The position numbers and the translations under genes are program-made. A stretch of DNA of 64,000 nucleotides from JAPOUP01 sp965201085 (GTDB taxonomy: Bacteria > Pseudomonadota > Alphaproteobacteria > Rhodobacterales > Rhodobacteraceae), in assembly GCA_965201085.1 (NCBI GenBank), contig CBDAVS010000021.1, positions 224,011-288,010 of the forward strand. Direction: 5' to 3'. How positions within the stretch are numbered: position 1 is the stretch's first letter; each line of letters starts with the position of its first letter. Shown here in pieces: positions 1 through 7,796 of the stretch. The notes below the pieces were generated by a model. The model saw only the letters and a program-made list of their open reading frames with translations. It was not told where the DNA came from and did not search any database.

Positions 1-404
1 CACGGACGCCCGCGTGAAGCGGGTCCAGGACATCCTGAACGCGCGCCCCGCAAGGCGCCCGGCCACCTGACGCCGGCGGAGGCTTTCGCGCGGGCGCGGC
101 CTCCCTGGGGCGCTTCGCCCCGTCGGCCGACGGGGGGAGAGGGAATTCCGCAGGCGCGCCCGCCCGGTTTCGGTCGGGCCACCCCCCCTCCCTCGCCCGG
201 ACGGGCGCGCCACCTCCCGCCGCGGGGCCCTGCCGCCGCCGGGAGGCCCGGTTACGCTCCGATCCGAAGGGACAGCCGCCGTATTCCGCGTGGAATCCGG
301 GCCCCTGGCCGGAAATCCCTCAACACCGGCCCGCCTCCTCCGCTCGGGGTCACCCCCCTCGCTCCGGAGGCGGGCCGGTGTTGCACTTCGGACTGGAAGT
401 GGGG
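1..404 (+). mobile_element. IS30-type element, 3' end only (copy A)
   Basis: This is the right end of an IS30-family element whose left part lies outside the window. Bases 2-70 encode the last part of the DDE transposase, matching the C-terminus of the intact copy at 6712-7677. A C-run is one base shorter than in that copy (47-50), so the frame shifts and meets a TGA at 68-70. The usual stop context downstream is also changed (TGAGG to TGGGG). The remaining 330 bases are a non-coding tail conserved in copies B and C, with the perfect palindrome CCCCGTCGGCCGACGGGG at 118-135 and a long hairpin pairing 321-338 with 366-383. The terminal repeat ends in GGGG at 401-404. A dead or truncated copy. 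Confidence 0.85.
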
Positions 405-425
405 ATTGTATTATTTCTTGGTAAA

Positions 426-501
426 TGGTGCCGACAGAGGGACTCGAACCCCCGGCCCACTGATTACAAATCAGTTGCTCTACCAGCTGAGCTATGTCGG
501 C
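426..501 (-). tRNA. tRNA-Thr (anticodon TGT)
   Basis: Read on the minus strand this folds into a full cloverleaf. The 7-bp acceptor stem is GCCGACA with TGTCGGC, followed by discriminator A and an encoded CCA. The anticodon arm ACTGA-TTTGTAA-TCAGT carries anticodon TGT, which reads ACA and other threonine codons. The T arm has the canonical TTCGAGT loop. The length is 76 nt including CCA. It lies just outside the right end of the IS30 fragment, so the IS landed within about 20 bp of its 3' end. Confidence 0.97.
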
Positions 502-553
502 ATTTAGTTTGTCGGTTTATCCACCACTCATCAGTGAGGATGCAAGTCGAGAA

Positions 554-802
554 TCACATTCCCAACGCATCCTTATACATCTCGAAGATCGCTTCCTCTT
601 CAGCGACATCCGCCTTGTCCCGTTTCCGCAGCGCGATCACCTTTCGCATGACCTTGGTGTCATAACCACGTCCCTTCGCCTCCGCCATGACCTCTTTCTG
701 CTGGCCGACAATTTCCTTCTTTTCCTCCTCAAGGCGCTCGAAGCGTTCGATAAACTGCCTCAATTCGTCGGAGGTAACGCGATAGGATGCGTCATCGTTC
801 AT
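554..802 (-). CDS. DUF2312 family protein
   Basis: An 82-residue protein rich in charged residues, predicted to be mostly helical, with the DUF2312 signature (ELRQFIERFERLEEEKKEI at the N-terminal half, then GYDTKVMRKVIALRKRDK). DUF2312 proteins are small cytoplasmic proteins widespread in Alphaproteobacteria; their function is unknown, and a helical, nucleic-acid-associated role has been suggested only from similarity. The ATG at 802 is chosen over an upstream one at 895 because it follows an AGAGGGA ribosome-binding site and gives the family's normal length. The tRNA-Thr gene follows on the same strand. Confidence 0.9.
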   Translation of the reverse strand: MNDDASYRVTSDELRQFIERFERLEEEKKEIVGQQKEVMAEAKGRGYDTKVMRKVIALRKRDKADVAEEEAIFEMYKDALGM

Positions 803-931
803 TGCCTGTATCCCTCTACTGCGATTGAGTGGCTCCCTAACTACGGTCATATGAACCCGCAAGCAGGAAGTTGCTTGCGCAGCGACCCGCTCCACAATAA
901 CCGGCGTGAAATCCGCGAAAGGGAGACCCCA

Positions 932-1147
932 TTGGACCTTCTGATCTGGAGTGGCGCGATAGCGACACTGGCCGGTATCGCATCAATTGTTTGGTGCATC
1001 GTAACCATAATGCTCGCCCGTCGCGCCCGATTGAATGACGAGGAGCTTCGTAACCGCCTTCGTAAGGTCGTCCCTATGAATCTGGCGGCCCTCTTCCTGT
1101 CAGTCATTGGATTAATGATGGCGGTTACGGGAATTCTGCTCGACTGA
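932..1147 (+). CDS. Small two-helix membrane protein, function unknown
   Basis: A 71-residue protein with two hydrophobic segments (about residues 3-27 and 47-70) separated by a basic loop rich in Arg (MLARRARLNDEELRNRLRK). A TTG start at 932 preceded by AAAGGGAGA gives a compact protein beginning just before the first helix; the open frame extends far upstream, but that part runs antisense to the DUF2312 gene and is not credible. Similar short membrane proteins occur beside DUF2312 in Rhodobacterales; this is from memory of the group. The product likely sits in the inner membrane. No function is proposed. Confidence 0.7.
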   Translation: MDLLIWSGAIATLAGIASIVWCIVTIMLARRARLNDEELRNRLRKVVPMNLAALFLSVIGLMMAVTGILLD

Positions 1148-1456
1148 AACCCTGAACCGGAAATACCGTCCGTCGCTTCCGTCAGGGAAAATCAAGACCG
1201 ATCCAGAACCCATCGATTGACCCGCAAATCGTCAATGTCGACCGATAACACCCATATGTATTTTTAAACAATCGAACTTTTTTACTTTATGTTGAAGAAT
1301 ATACAATGAACTGTATGATTTCCTGATAAGCGACGATGTAGTGAGTGGCACCACAAAAACGAGTGACTTGAGATGATTAAACATAAATATACTTGAATTG
1401 TCCCGGATTTCAACCGAAGCTGCCACAAATCAAAACGAACAGGAAAAGAGGCGAAA
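1148..1456. other. AT-rich intergenic region
   Basis: No gene is seen. The stretch 1250-1400 is markedly more AT-rich than its surroundings, with T and A runs, and could hold the promoter of the small secreted protein starting at 1457. No promoter is assigned with confidence. Confidence 0.5.
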
Positions 1457-1755
1457 ATGAGAGCGTTATCTATCGTGTTCGCATTGGGACTTATGGGCCC
1501 TTTGGCAGCACAGGCGGAGACAATCGAACAGGCATGCATGAATTCCGGACGAGAAGCCGCCAACCGCAGTCTGTCCACATGCATACAGAGCGTCGCGGAC
1601 GTAACCCTATCGCATCGCCAGCAGGTCACCGCCGTAGGCTTTTTAAGGAATCGGGATATCTCCCAGCAGGTCCGTCAATCGAACCGACGAAGCGTTGCAC
1701 GCTTCTGGAAAAATACATGGCATTCAACGAACATGCCGAAACGGCATGTGGTTGA
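1457..1755 (+). pseudogene. Small secreted Cys-containing protein, frameshifted at an A-run
   Basis: The start ATG follows an AAAAGAGGCGAAA ribosome-binding region and opens a clear signal peptide (MRALSIVFALGLMGPLAAQA, cleavage expected after residue 20). The mature part has Cys27 and Cys42, then VADVTL and a C-terminal block VRQSNRRSVARFWK. After the A-run at 1709-1713 the reading must shift to the frame giving KYMAFNEHAETACG and a TGA at 1753-1755; one extra A would restore FWKKYMAFNEH and an ordinary protein of about 99 residues. Without the shift the frame runs to 1840 with an unrelated tail. Rhodobacterales genomes have similar small periplasmic proteins with this C-terminal layout (family knowledge). 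It could be a real mutation, a sequencing error, or a slippage site. Confidence 0.6.
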
Positions 1756-1963
1756 GATTGGCGCATCCAATCAGGAACACCTTGTCCGCCGGCTAAATCC
1801 GGCCGACACCCTCACGCCGACGTCAGCGGATCCGGCATAGTCGCTCCGCCAAACCTTTCAGTCGGGACTTTAGTCGGTAGGCCTCCGACCCTTTTCGCTG
1901 GAACAGAAGATCGGATCCAAACAACCTTGACCGAGATCTCCTCAGCGACGGGATTTTACTTCG

Positions 1964-2674
1964 ATGAACATCGTCATCCTAACCGGTGCCGGAATCAGTG
2001 CGGAAAGTGGCCTTGGAACTTTCCGCGATAGCAGCGGATTATGGACGGAATACGACCTCAATGACGTTGCCACTCCCGAAGGTTTCGCACGGAATCCTGA
2101 ACTCATGCATGAGTTTTATAACATGAGGCGACGGAACTGCCGAATAGCGGAACCGAACGCGGCCCATACAGCGCTCGCGCGTCTGGAACATGAATATTCC
2201 GGCGACGTCCTGCTGGTAACCCAGAACATCGACGACATGCACGAACGCGCCGGAAGCCAGACCGTCTGGCATATGCACGGTGAGATCAACCGAGCGCTCT
2301 GCGCGTCCTGCGGGCATCGGTGGTATGCACCGGAGTTCATGACTCCCGCTGACCCCTGCCCCAATTGCGGCGCTAACGCGACACGTCCCGATGTCGTCTG
2401 GTTTGGGGAATATCCTTATTTCATGGACGAAATCTTTGATAGCCTCGAAAAATCCGACCTCTTTGTTTCGATCGGCACCTCCGGCAGTGTCTATCCCGCC
2501 GCCGGTTTCGTAGCGACCGCGACCCGTAACGGTGCCAGAACATTGGAACTGAATCTGGAGCCATCGGAAACGGCTTCGGCATTCATGCAGATCAGGCAGG
2601 GAAAAGCCAGTCAGCTCGTGCCTGCCTGGGTAGACGAAATACTATCCGACGCTTTCCTGCGGCATATGCGCTAG
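1964..2674 (+). CDS. cobB: NAD-dependent protein deacylase (sirtuin, CobB type)
   Basis: A 236-residue class III sirtuin that removes acetyl or other acyl groups from lysine side chains, using NAD and releasing nicotinamide and O-acyl-ADP-ribose. The NAD-binding motif GAGISAESG is at residues 8-16, TQNID at 86-90, and the catalytic His105 in the HGE motif. Four zinc ligands are visible: Cys113, Cys116, Cys132 and Cys135. The Tyr52-x-x-Arg55 pair is typical of sirtuins active on succinyl and other acidic acyl groups, so desuccinylase activity is plausible. All catalytic features are present and the length is normal. The gene stands alone, convergent with the copper chaperone gene downstream. 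A TAG stop is used. Confidence 0.96.
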   Translation: MNIVILTGAGISAESGLGTFRDSSGLWTEYDLNDVATPEGFARNPELMHEFYNMRRRNCRIAEPNAAHTALARLEHEYSGDVLLVTQNIDDMHERAGSQTVWHMHGEINRALCASCGHRWYAPEFMTPADPCPNCGANATRPDVVWFGEYPYFMDEIFDSLEKSDLFVSIGTSGSVYPAAGFVATATRNGARTLELNLEPSETASAFMQIRQGKASQLVPAWVDEILSDAFLRHMR

Positions 2675-2730
2675 ACGCCTAAATTGTGCGTTCAATTCCC
2701 GCTGACACCATCCGCATTCACCGTGTCGGG

Positions 2731-3234
2731 CTAGCGCTGAAGATCGACCTCGATTTCCAATTCGATATTACCGGCCCTCTCATACACCAGCGTAACAGGA
2801 ATCAGATCACCGTGCCTCCAGGGTTCATTCAGGCCCATGAACATCACATGATCGCCTCCTCGAACAAGCGAACGGATGCCTCCTGAAGGGATTGCGAAGC
2901 CTTCCTCCACTTCCATCATCCGCATTACACCATCGCCCTGATCCACATGGGTATGCAATTCCACCCGAGCCGAGGCGTCGCTCAGGACCGACACCAGGCG
3001 GTCCTCCGACTCACCGTCGTTGCGGATGACCATGAAAGCGGCCCCGGTCTTCGCCGAGGGGCCAGCCGCACGGGCATAGGCTCCCTCGACGCTGATTTCC
3101 GCAAGCGAAGGATTGACTGACATGCACAGAATCACCGCTGCCAACGAAGCGATGGTCCTGCTCGATCCGAGAATCGGCTTAGGTCGAAACGCAAGAACGT
3201 TCAGCAAGTCGGTCGCTCTCTTCTGGTCGGACAT
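2731..3234 (-). CDS. Periplasmic copper chaperone PCu(A)C
   Basis: A 167-residue exported protein of the PCu(A)C (formerly DUF461) family, which carries Cu(I) in the periplasm, usually for cytochrome oxidase CuA assembly. The copper-site pattern is present: VELHTHV with its His, then MRMMEV with Met, and the closing HVMFMGL with His and Met. A hydrophobic segment ending in VNPSLA serves as signal peptide and is followed by EISVEGAYARAAGP. The ATG at 3234 is the best start for length, but the N-terminus before the signal peptide would be long, so a downstream TTG near 3210 is possible. It stands next to convergent cobB; no Cox genes are nearby. Confidence 0.88.
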   Translation of the reverse strand: MSDQKRATDLLNVLAFRPKPILGSSRTIASLAAVILCMSVNPSLAEISVEGAYARAAGPSAKTGAAFMVIRNDGESEDRLVSVLSDASARVELHTHVDQGDGVMRMMEVEEGFAIPSGGIRSLVRGGDHVMFMGLNEPWRHGDLIPVTLVYERAGNIELEIEVDLQR

Positions 3235-3540
3235 GCGTTGGGGATTGAGAGCAAGGATCGCAAGACGGATTAAGCTCGCCCAATGCGATCCGGGATGGTT
3301 CAAGCGCATAACTGGCTGCCCAGACAGGCCAGCGGTATGTCTTTCCGCCATCAATCCCCGCCGCTTCAAATTCCGGAATGTTCAGATAACGCCAAATCCA
3401 TACGATTTCCAACTCATGGAACCGGCACCAAACCCGATGCTACCCAACGTTATAACAGCGAAGAACTGAATTCGTGGAGCGGCGGCTGGAGCGGGTCGAC
3501 CCAAATCCAGGCCAATGTGTTTAGGAGTGTTGAATCTCGA
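3235..3540. other. Region without recognisable gene
   Basis: Open frames exist on both strands, but none resembles a known protein or has a convincing ribosome-binding site. It separates the copper chaperone and rpmB genes, both read leftward, so it may hold the chaperone's promoter. Confidence 0.4.
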
Positions 3541-3828
3541 TCAGGCCGCGACCTGCGCCTTTGCGATCTCTTTTTTGATCCCAAGCGCATTTTCACTGAG
3601 TTCCGCATCCTTCGCCTTGGCGAGGAACGCGTCCAGACCACCCCGGTGATCGACGGAGCGGAGCGCCGCCGAAGATACACGCAGCTTGAAGCCCCTGCCG
3701 AGCGTTTCCGACATCAATGTGACATCATTCAGATTTGGAAGAAAACGGCGCTTGGTCCTGTTGTTTGCATGGCTGACATTGTTGCCGACCATAGGGCCTT
3801 TTCCGGTAAGTTCGCAGCGTCGCGACAT
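3541..3828 (-). CDS. rpmB: 50S ribosomal protein L28
   Basis: A 95-residue protein with the L28 hallmark start MSRRCELTGKGPMVGNNVSH followed by NNRTKRRFLPNL, a component of the large ribosomal subunit near the E site. The longer alphaproteobacterial form, with the C-terminal extension ending KEIAKAQVAA, is complete. The ATG at 3828 matches the universal start; the frame is open further upstream but that part has no L28 similarity. A sigma70-like promoter lies about 100 bp upstream. Confidence 0.97.
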   Translation of the reverse strand: MSRRCELTGKGPMVGNNVSHANNRTKRRFLPNLNDVTLMSETLGRGFKLRVSSAALRSVDHRGGLDAFLAKAKDAELSENALGIKKEIAKAQVAA

Positions 3829-3931
3829 GGGTCTCGTTCTCCATTTCGTGGGAGCCTTCGACCGAGGCCGGAAAGGCAGTTCCGCATCCATTGCCGACGC
3901 CACATAGGCAGCGACACCAAATTCTTCGTGG

Positions 3932-3960
3932 CAGTTAACAGGCAGGTTTCGAACCGTCAA
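3932..3960 (-). promoter_or_regulatory. Putative sigma70 promoter of rpmB
   Basis: On the minus strand a TTGACG box (3955-3960) and a TAACTG box (3932-3937) are separated by 17 bp, upstream of the L28 start at 3828. The -35 box matches five of six consensus positions, the -10 only three. Confidence 0.4.
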
Positions 3961-4227
3961 CCGCATTGATTGACGCGGGTCGATCGGGTCATTCTTGATT
4001 AGTGGGGATGGAACCCGGTGTTTAACGGAAAGGAAGGCCATGTTCCGGAGATACCTACGGTCATGGCGAAGCCGACAGTCTGATATGCTGCATCAATCTT
4101 CGATCCGATATTTCGCGATCGCTTGGCACGTGGTCAAACCCGGATCGCCTGCAGAATCCGTTCCCCGTATGTGGGCTGTAGGTTATCCGCCCGTCTCTCA
4201 CTTGCGACCGATTGCGGGGAACGTTCC

Positions 4228-5210
4228 ATGAAGGTCCAAGCTACCAACGGGGATGAGGCTGACCTCATTCTTGCCCGGCTTGCCAACCTTGCAGAGCTTC
4301 GGAAGTCGCGTGAGGCCAAATTGGCGGTACTGGAACGGTCGCGGCCTGAAGCTGCGGTAGCCACGGATGACAAACCGACCGACAACCCCGTCACGGATCA
4401 TTCATCGTCTGAAGCGAAGATCGCGTTGTTTCGTTCGCTGTTCGCCCGTCGGAAGGACCTGTTCCCGCGCCGCTGGGAAAACGCCGGGACGGGCAAGGCC
4501 GGTTAAGCACTGACCTGCACAAACGAATTGAAGCCCTGCCTCTGCGAAAAGCCTCGCATACGCTGCAGCGCCTGCCCGAACCGAGCCTTCCTGTCCGTCG
4601 CCGATAGGGAAATCGCCGTCCAACTGCAGGATCGCCACACCATCGGCGTCTATCCCCTGCTACCGGACGCGAACTGCCGGTTCCTCGCGACGGATTTCGA
4701 TACAACGACATTGGCGCGTGATGCCTGGGCCTTCCTGGACGCGTGCCGGTCGAAAGGAGTTCCAGCCGCGCTTGAGCGCTCGCGATTAGGGAATGGCGGA
4801 TATGTCCGGATCTTTTTCGCCACGCCGGTATCCGCTTCGCTCGCGCGACGATTGGGTTAGCATCTGCTGACCGAAGCGATGGCGCAACTTCCTGATATCG
4901 GCTTGGGATCCTATGACCGTTTCTTTCCGAGTCAGGACACCGTTCCAGAAGGTGGATTCCGCAACCTGATCGCGCTTCCTCTCCAAGGTGCTCCGCGTAT
5001 AAGAAGTAACGGATTGTTTCTTAACGAAAATCTCAACCCGCATGGCGACCAATGTGCCTACCTGCCCTCGTTGCGGCGTCTACAGGTTTTGGAGGCGGAG
5101 AGAATCGTCGACGAAGCCGCAATGCAAGGTGGGATCAATCGCTCTGCCGCTTGGATATCTTGAAGACTTGAGGGTTCTGCTGGAGGAAATCGGAATTGGG
5201 CTCGATCTTA
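4228..5210 (+). pseudogene. TOTE-type primase-polymerase / helicase remnant
   Basis: The conceptual translation matches the N-terminal half of TOTE conflict-system proteins, which join an archaeo-eukaryotic primase domain to a superfamily II helicase and are thought to act in conflicts with mobile DNA. Conserved blocks in order are KIALFRSLFARRKDLFPRRW, CEKPRIRCSACPNRAF, GVYPLLPDANCRFLATDFD (with the primase Asp-x-Asp pair), GVPAALERSRLGNGGYVRIF, and SYDRFFPSQDTVPEGGFRNL. Two in-frame stops, TAA at 4504-4506 and TAG at 4858-4860, interrupt one otherwise continuous frame. The text is colinear to about 5160. It then shifts frame into LGYLEDLRVLLEEIGIG, which resembles the linker before the helicase, so the intervening section is deleted. 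An IS5 element follows at 5211 and the helicase is missing. Start: ATG 4228. Confidence 0.8.
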
Positions 5211-6195
5211 GAGTTTGTTCCATAAGTTGAGTGGTCCCGTTGGATGTGGCATTCCGTTTGGTGAAAACACCCGGATCCGGAGACAGCCATGCCCTGGGAC
5301 AGGACCACCCGGAAGCTGTACAGTCGTCCGGACGACCGCCGTCAGAACGATCTGACGGACGACGGACGAACCATCGCCGGGCCGATGCCGCCAAAGCGGG
5401 TAAAGATGGGGCGGCCCCGCAGGACCGGCCTCCGGTCGGTGTTCGACGGTGTCCGGCACATACTCTCCACCGGCCGCCGGTGGCGCGCCCTACCCACCGA
5501 TATCCACCGTATTCCACCGAACGGAACCGTTTCCAAGTCTGGCGCCGGGGCGGTCCGCCGGGCATGTCCCGACTCCCCGCGGGACACCGCCCGACAGTGC
5601 GCGGGGCGTTCGCCGGAGCCGACCGCCGCCACCATCGACAGCCGGTCGGTGAGGACCACCGGGAACGATGGACCCCGCGGCCACGACGCGCGGGCGGGAA
5701 GGTGAAGGGGAGGAAGCGGACCGTCGCGGTGGACGCCGGGGGAACGCCGGTCACCGTCATGGTCCATGCGGCCGACATCCAGGACGGGGACGGCGCGCAG
5801 GATGTCATCGCGAAGCCGCCGGTGATGGCGCCGAACGTGCGCGGACCCCGGGCCGAAGCCGCGCGAACGCCCTGACGGAACGGATTCTGCCGACATTATC
5901 GGAACCGTCGAAAAACCGGAGGATGTCAAAGGATTCACGGTTCCCTGCCGCCGGTGGGTCGTGGAGCGGACCTTCGCCTGGATGGGCCGGTGCCGCCGCC
6001 TGTCGAAGGACTGCGGGCGCCTCTGCGGGAACCCGCCGGCATCCGGGGTGATGCATCACGCGCCACCGGTTCGGGCGTGAGTGAGGCACGAACGAACGCT
6101 GGCCGCCTGCCGGTTCCCGCCCAGGCGGGTGGCGAGGGCGTCAACTACATGAAAAACAATGGTTTGATCATGTCAGTGACTTATGATTCAAACTC
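5211..6195 (+). mobile_element. IS5-family element with broken transposase (copy a1)
   Basis: The element is bounded by GAGTTTG and CAAACTC ends, extended to AGAGTTTGTTCCATAAGT at the left and a related sequence at the right. The flanks are TTA (5208-5210) and TTG (6196-6198), a slightly decayed 3-bp target duplication. The transposase starts at 5289 (MPWDRTTRKLYSRPDD) and carries the N-terminal DUF4096 region and the IDSRSVRTT block with the first catalytic Asp. Its frame is broken several times relative to the intact copy at 62553-63365, for example between the sections read at 5231-5875 and the end near 6080 that encodes the ERTFAWMGRCRRLSKD motif. It is a dead copy, strongly GC-rich compared with flanking host DNA. 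Confidence 0.85.
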
Positions 6196-6198
6196 TTG

Positions 6199-6418
6199 GG
6201 CCTTCTGCGACCAATCGAACCAATTCAACTCTATAGCTGTCCGCTGCATCGACAAGTGGCGCAGATTCGACACGAAGATGAAATTCTCAGTAAGGTTCTG
6301 ATCGACTATGTCGTAGAGCAACGCATTGAACGGATAATTGATCTAACAACCACTGACGCCTACCGCAGGCTTGTGGACTGGGACATGATATCTGAATATG
6401 GAGCGGAGGTTTTCCATT
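6199..6418 (+). pseudogene. Upstream piece of a gene split by IS30 (partner at 7797-8350)
   Basis: This 220-bp island of host-like DNA lies between an IS5 and an IS30 element. It is open in one frame and reads VLIDYVVEQRIERIIDLTT, then AYRRLVDWDMISEYGAEVFH. Removing IS30 with one copy of its ATT target joins it in frame with the segment from 7797. I do not recognise the domain. Its 5' end is lost into the IS5. It may or may not belong to the TOTE remnant on the other side of that IS: joining across the IS5 puts the two in different frames. Confidence 0.55.
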
Positions 6419-7796
6419 CCCCACTTCCAGTCCGAAGTGCAACACCGGCCCGCCTCCGGAGCGAGGGCGTGGCCCGAGCGGAGGAGGCGGGCCGGTGTTG
6501 AGGGATTTTCCGGCCAGGGCCCCGGATTCCACGCGGAATACGGCGGCTGTCCCTTCGGATCGGAGCGTAACCGGGCCTCCCGGCGGCGGCAAGGCCCCGC
6601 GGCGGGAGGTGGCGCGCCCGTCCGGGCGAGGGAGGGGGTGGCCCGACCGAAACCGGGCGGGCGCGCCTGCGGAATTCCCTCTCCCCCGTCGGCCGACGGG
6701 GGCGAAGCGCCTCAGGGAGGCCGCGCCCGCGCGAAAGCCTCCGCCGGCGTCAGGTGGCCGGGTGCCTTGCGGGGGCGCGCGTTCAGGATGTCCTGGACCC
6801 GCTTCACGCGGGCGTCCGTGACCTGCCGCAGGTCGGTCCCCTTCGGCAGGTACCGGGGCGGCGGCCCGTTGGTGTGCCCGTTCAGGCCCCGCTCCCACGA
6901 GTGGTAGGGCGTCGGGAGGAAGAAATCGGCCTCCAGCGCCTTCGCCACCTTCGCGTGCCCCGCGAACTCCTTGCCGTTGTCCGCCGTGATCGTGTGGACC
7001 CTGGCGCCGAGCCCCTTGAGAAGGTCGGTCATCGCCCCGCCGACCGCCTCCGCCCTCTTTCCGTCAACCCGTTGGACAGGCGTGAATTCCGGGCATCTGT
7101 CCACAAGCGACACCACCGCACCGCCGTTTCCCCCGCCGATCACCGTGTCCGCTTCCCAGTCGCCGATTCTCGCCTTCGCCCCGACCTCTTTCGGGCGCTC
7201 CGGGATGTCCCTCCGGCCCGGGATGTGACCCCGGCCCGCGTGGCGGCCACCCTGCCGGTCCGGTTCCTTTCCCCGCCGCCGCAGGTGCCCGCAAGGCGTT
7301 CCTCCGTCCCCGCGGTCCGCGCGTACGAGGTCGTATATCCGCTGACGGCCGACCATGCCGGGGTCCTCCAGCCGGAGACGCCCCGGGACCTGTTCCGGGC
7401 TCCAGCCCTCCTCCAGCTTCGCCACGACCTTCGCCCAGCGCTCCTCCGTCAGCTTCCCCGGGACCGAAGAGGCCCCGCTCCGGCGCCCGGTGGCCTTCCT
7501 CCACGCCTGTCCCTGCCGGTATCCCCGCCCGCCGCCGTTGCGTCGGATCTCCCGCGATATGGTGGCCGGATGGCGGCCCGGCCGCCTGGCGATGGCCCCG
7601 TTCGAAAGCCCGCTTTTCCCCGTCGCGTATATCCGGCATCTTCCGTCGAAGGTCAGATGACGGTAGCCCTCGGGCATGACACTCTCCTGTCCTGCGCACA
7701 GGGACTGTCGCCGTTATCCGGCCGGTTCGCAGGATGCCGCACCCGAAACGCGGCTTCCCACCATCAACGGTGTTGCACTTCAGAGCGGAACGGGGG
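6419..7796 (-). mobile_element. IS30-family element, complete (copy B)
   Basis: A 1378-bp element with imperfect terminal repeats (CCCC at 6419, the shared core GAAGTGCAACACC, and the matching end at 7796) flanked by direct ATT repeats at 6416-6418 and 7797-7799. It encodes one transposase on the minus strand. Downstream of the gene is a 290-bp GC-rich non-coding tail carrying the same palindromes as copy A; the long hairpin pairs 6440-6457 with 6483-6500. It is the best preserved IS30 copy in the window and probably the source type for the others. Confidence 0.9.
6712..7677 (-). CDS. IS30-family transposase, apparently intact
   Basis: A 321-residue DDE transposase. The N-terminal helix-turn-helix region reads MPEGYRHLTFDGRCRIY and ATISREIRRNGGG, as in IS30. 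The catalytic acidic residues are all present: Asp in GDWEADTVIG, Asp in TITADNGKEF, and Glu in YHSWERGLNGHTNG. The C-terminus RKAPGHLTPAEAFARARPP is complete here but lost or shifted in copies A, C and D. A GGAGAGTGTC sequence sits upstream of the ATG. It is likely the only IS30 enzyme in the window able to move the copies. An antisense frame of 388 codons across it is a GC-driven shadow. Confidence 0.92.
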   Translation of the reverse strand: MPEGYRHLTFDGRCRIYATGKSGLSNGAIARRPGRHPATISREIRRNGGGRGYRQGQAWRKATGRRSGASSVPGKLTEERWAKVVAKLEEGWSPEQVPGRLRLEDPGMVGRQRIYDLVRADRGDGGTPCGHLRRRGKEPDRQGGRHAGRGHIPGRRDIPERPKEVGAKARIGDWEADTVIGGGNGGAVVSLVDRCPEFTPVQRVDGKRAEAVGGAMTDLLKGLGARVHTITADNGKEFAGHAKVAKALEADFFLPTPYHSWERGLNGHTNGPPPRYLPKGTDLRQVTDARVKRVQDILNARPRKAPGHLTPAEAFARARPP

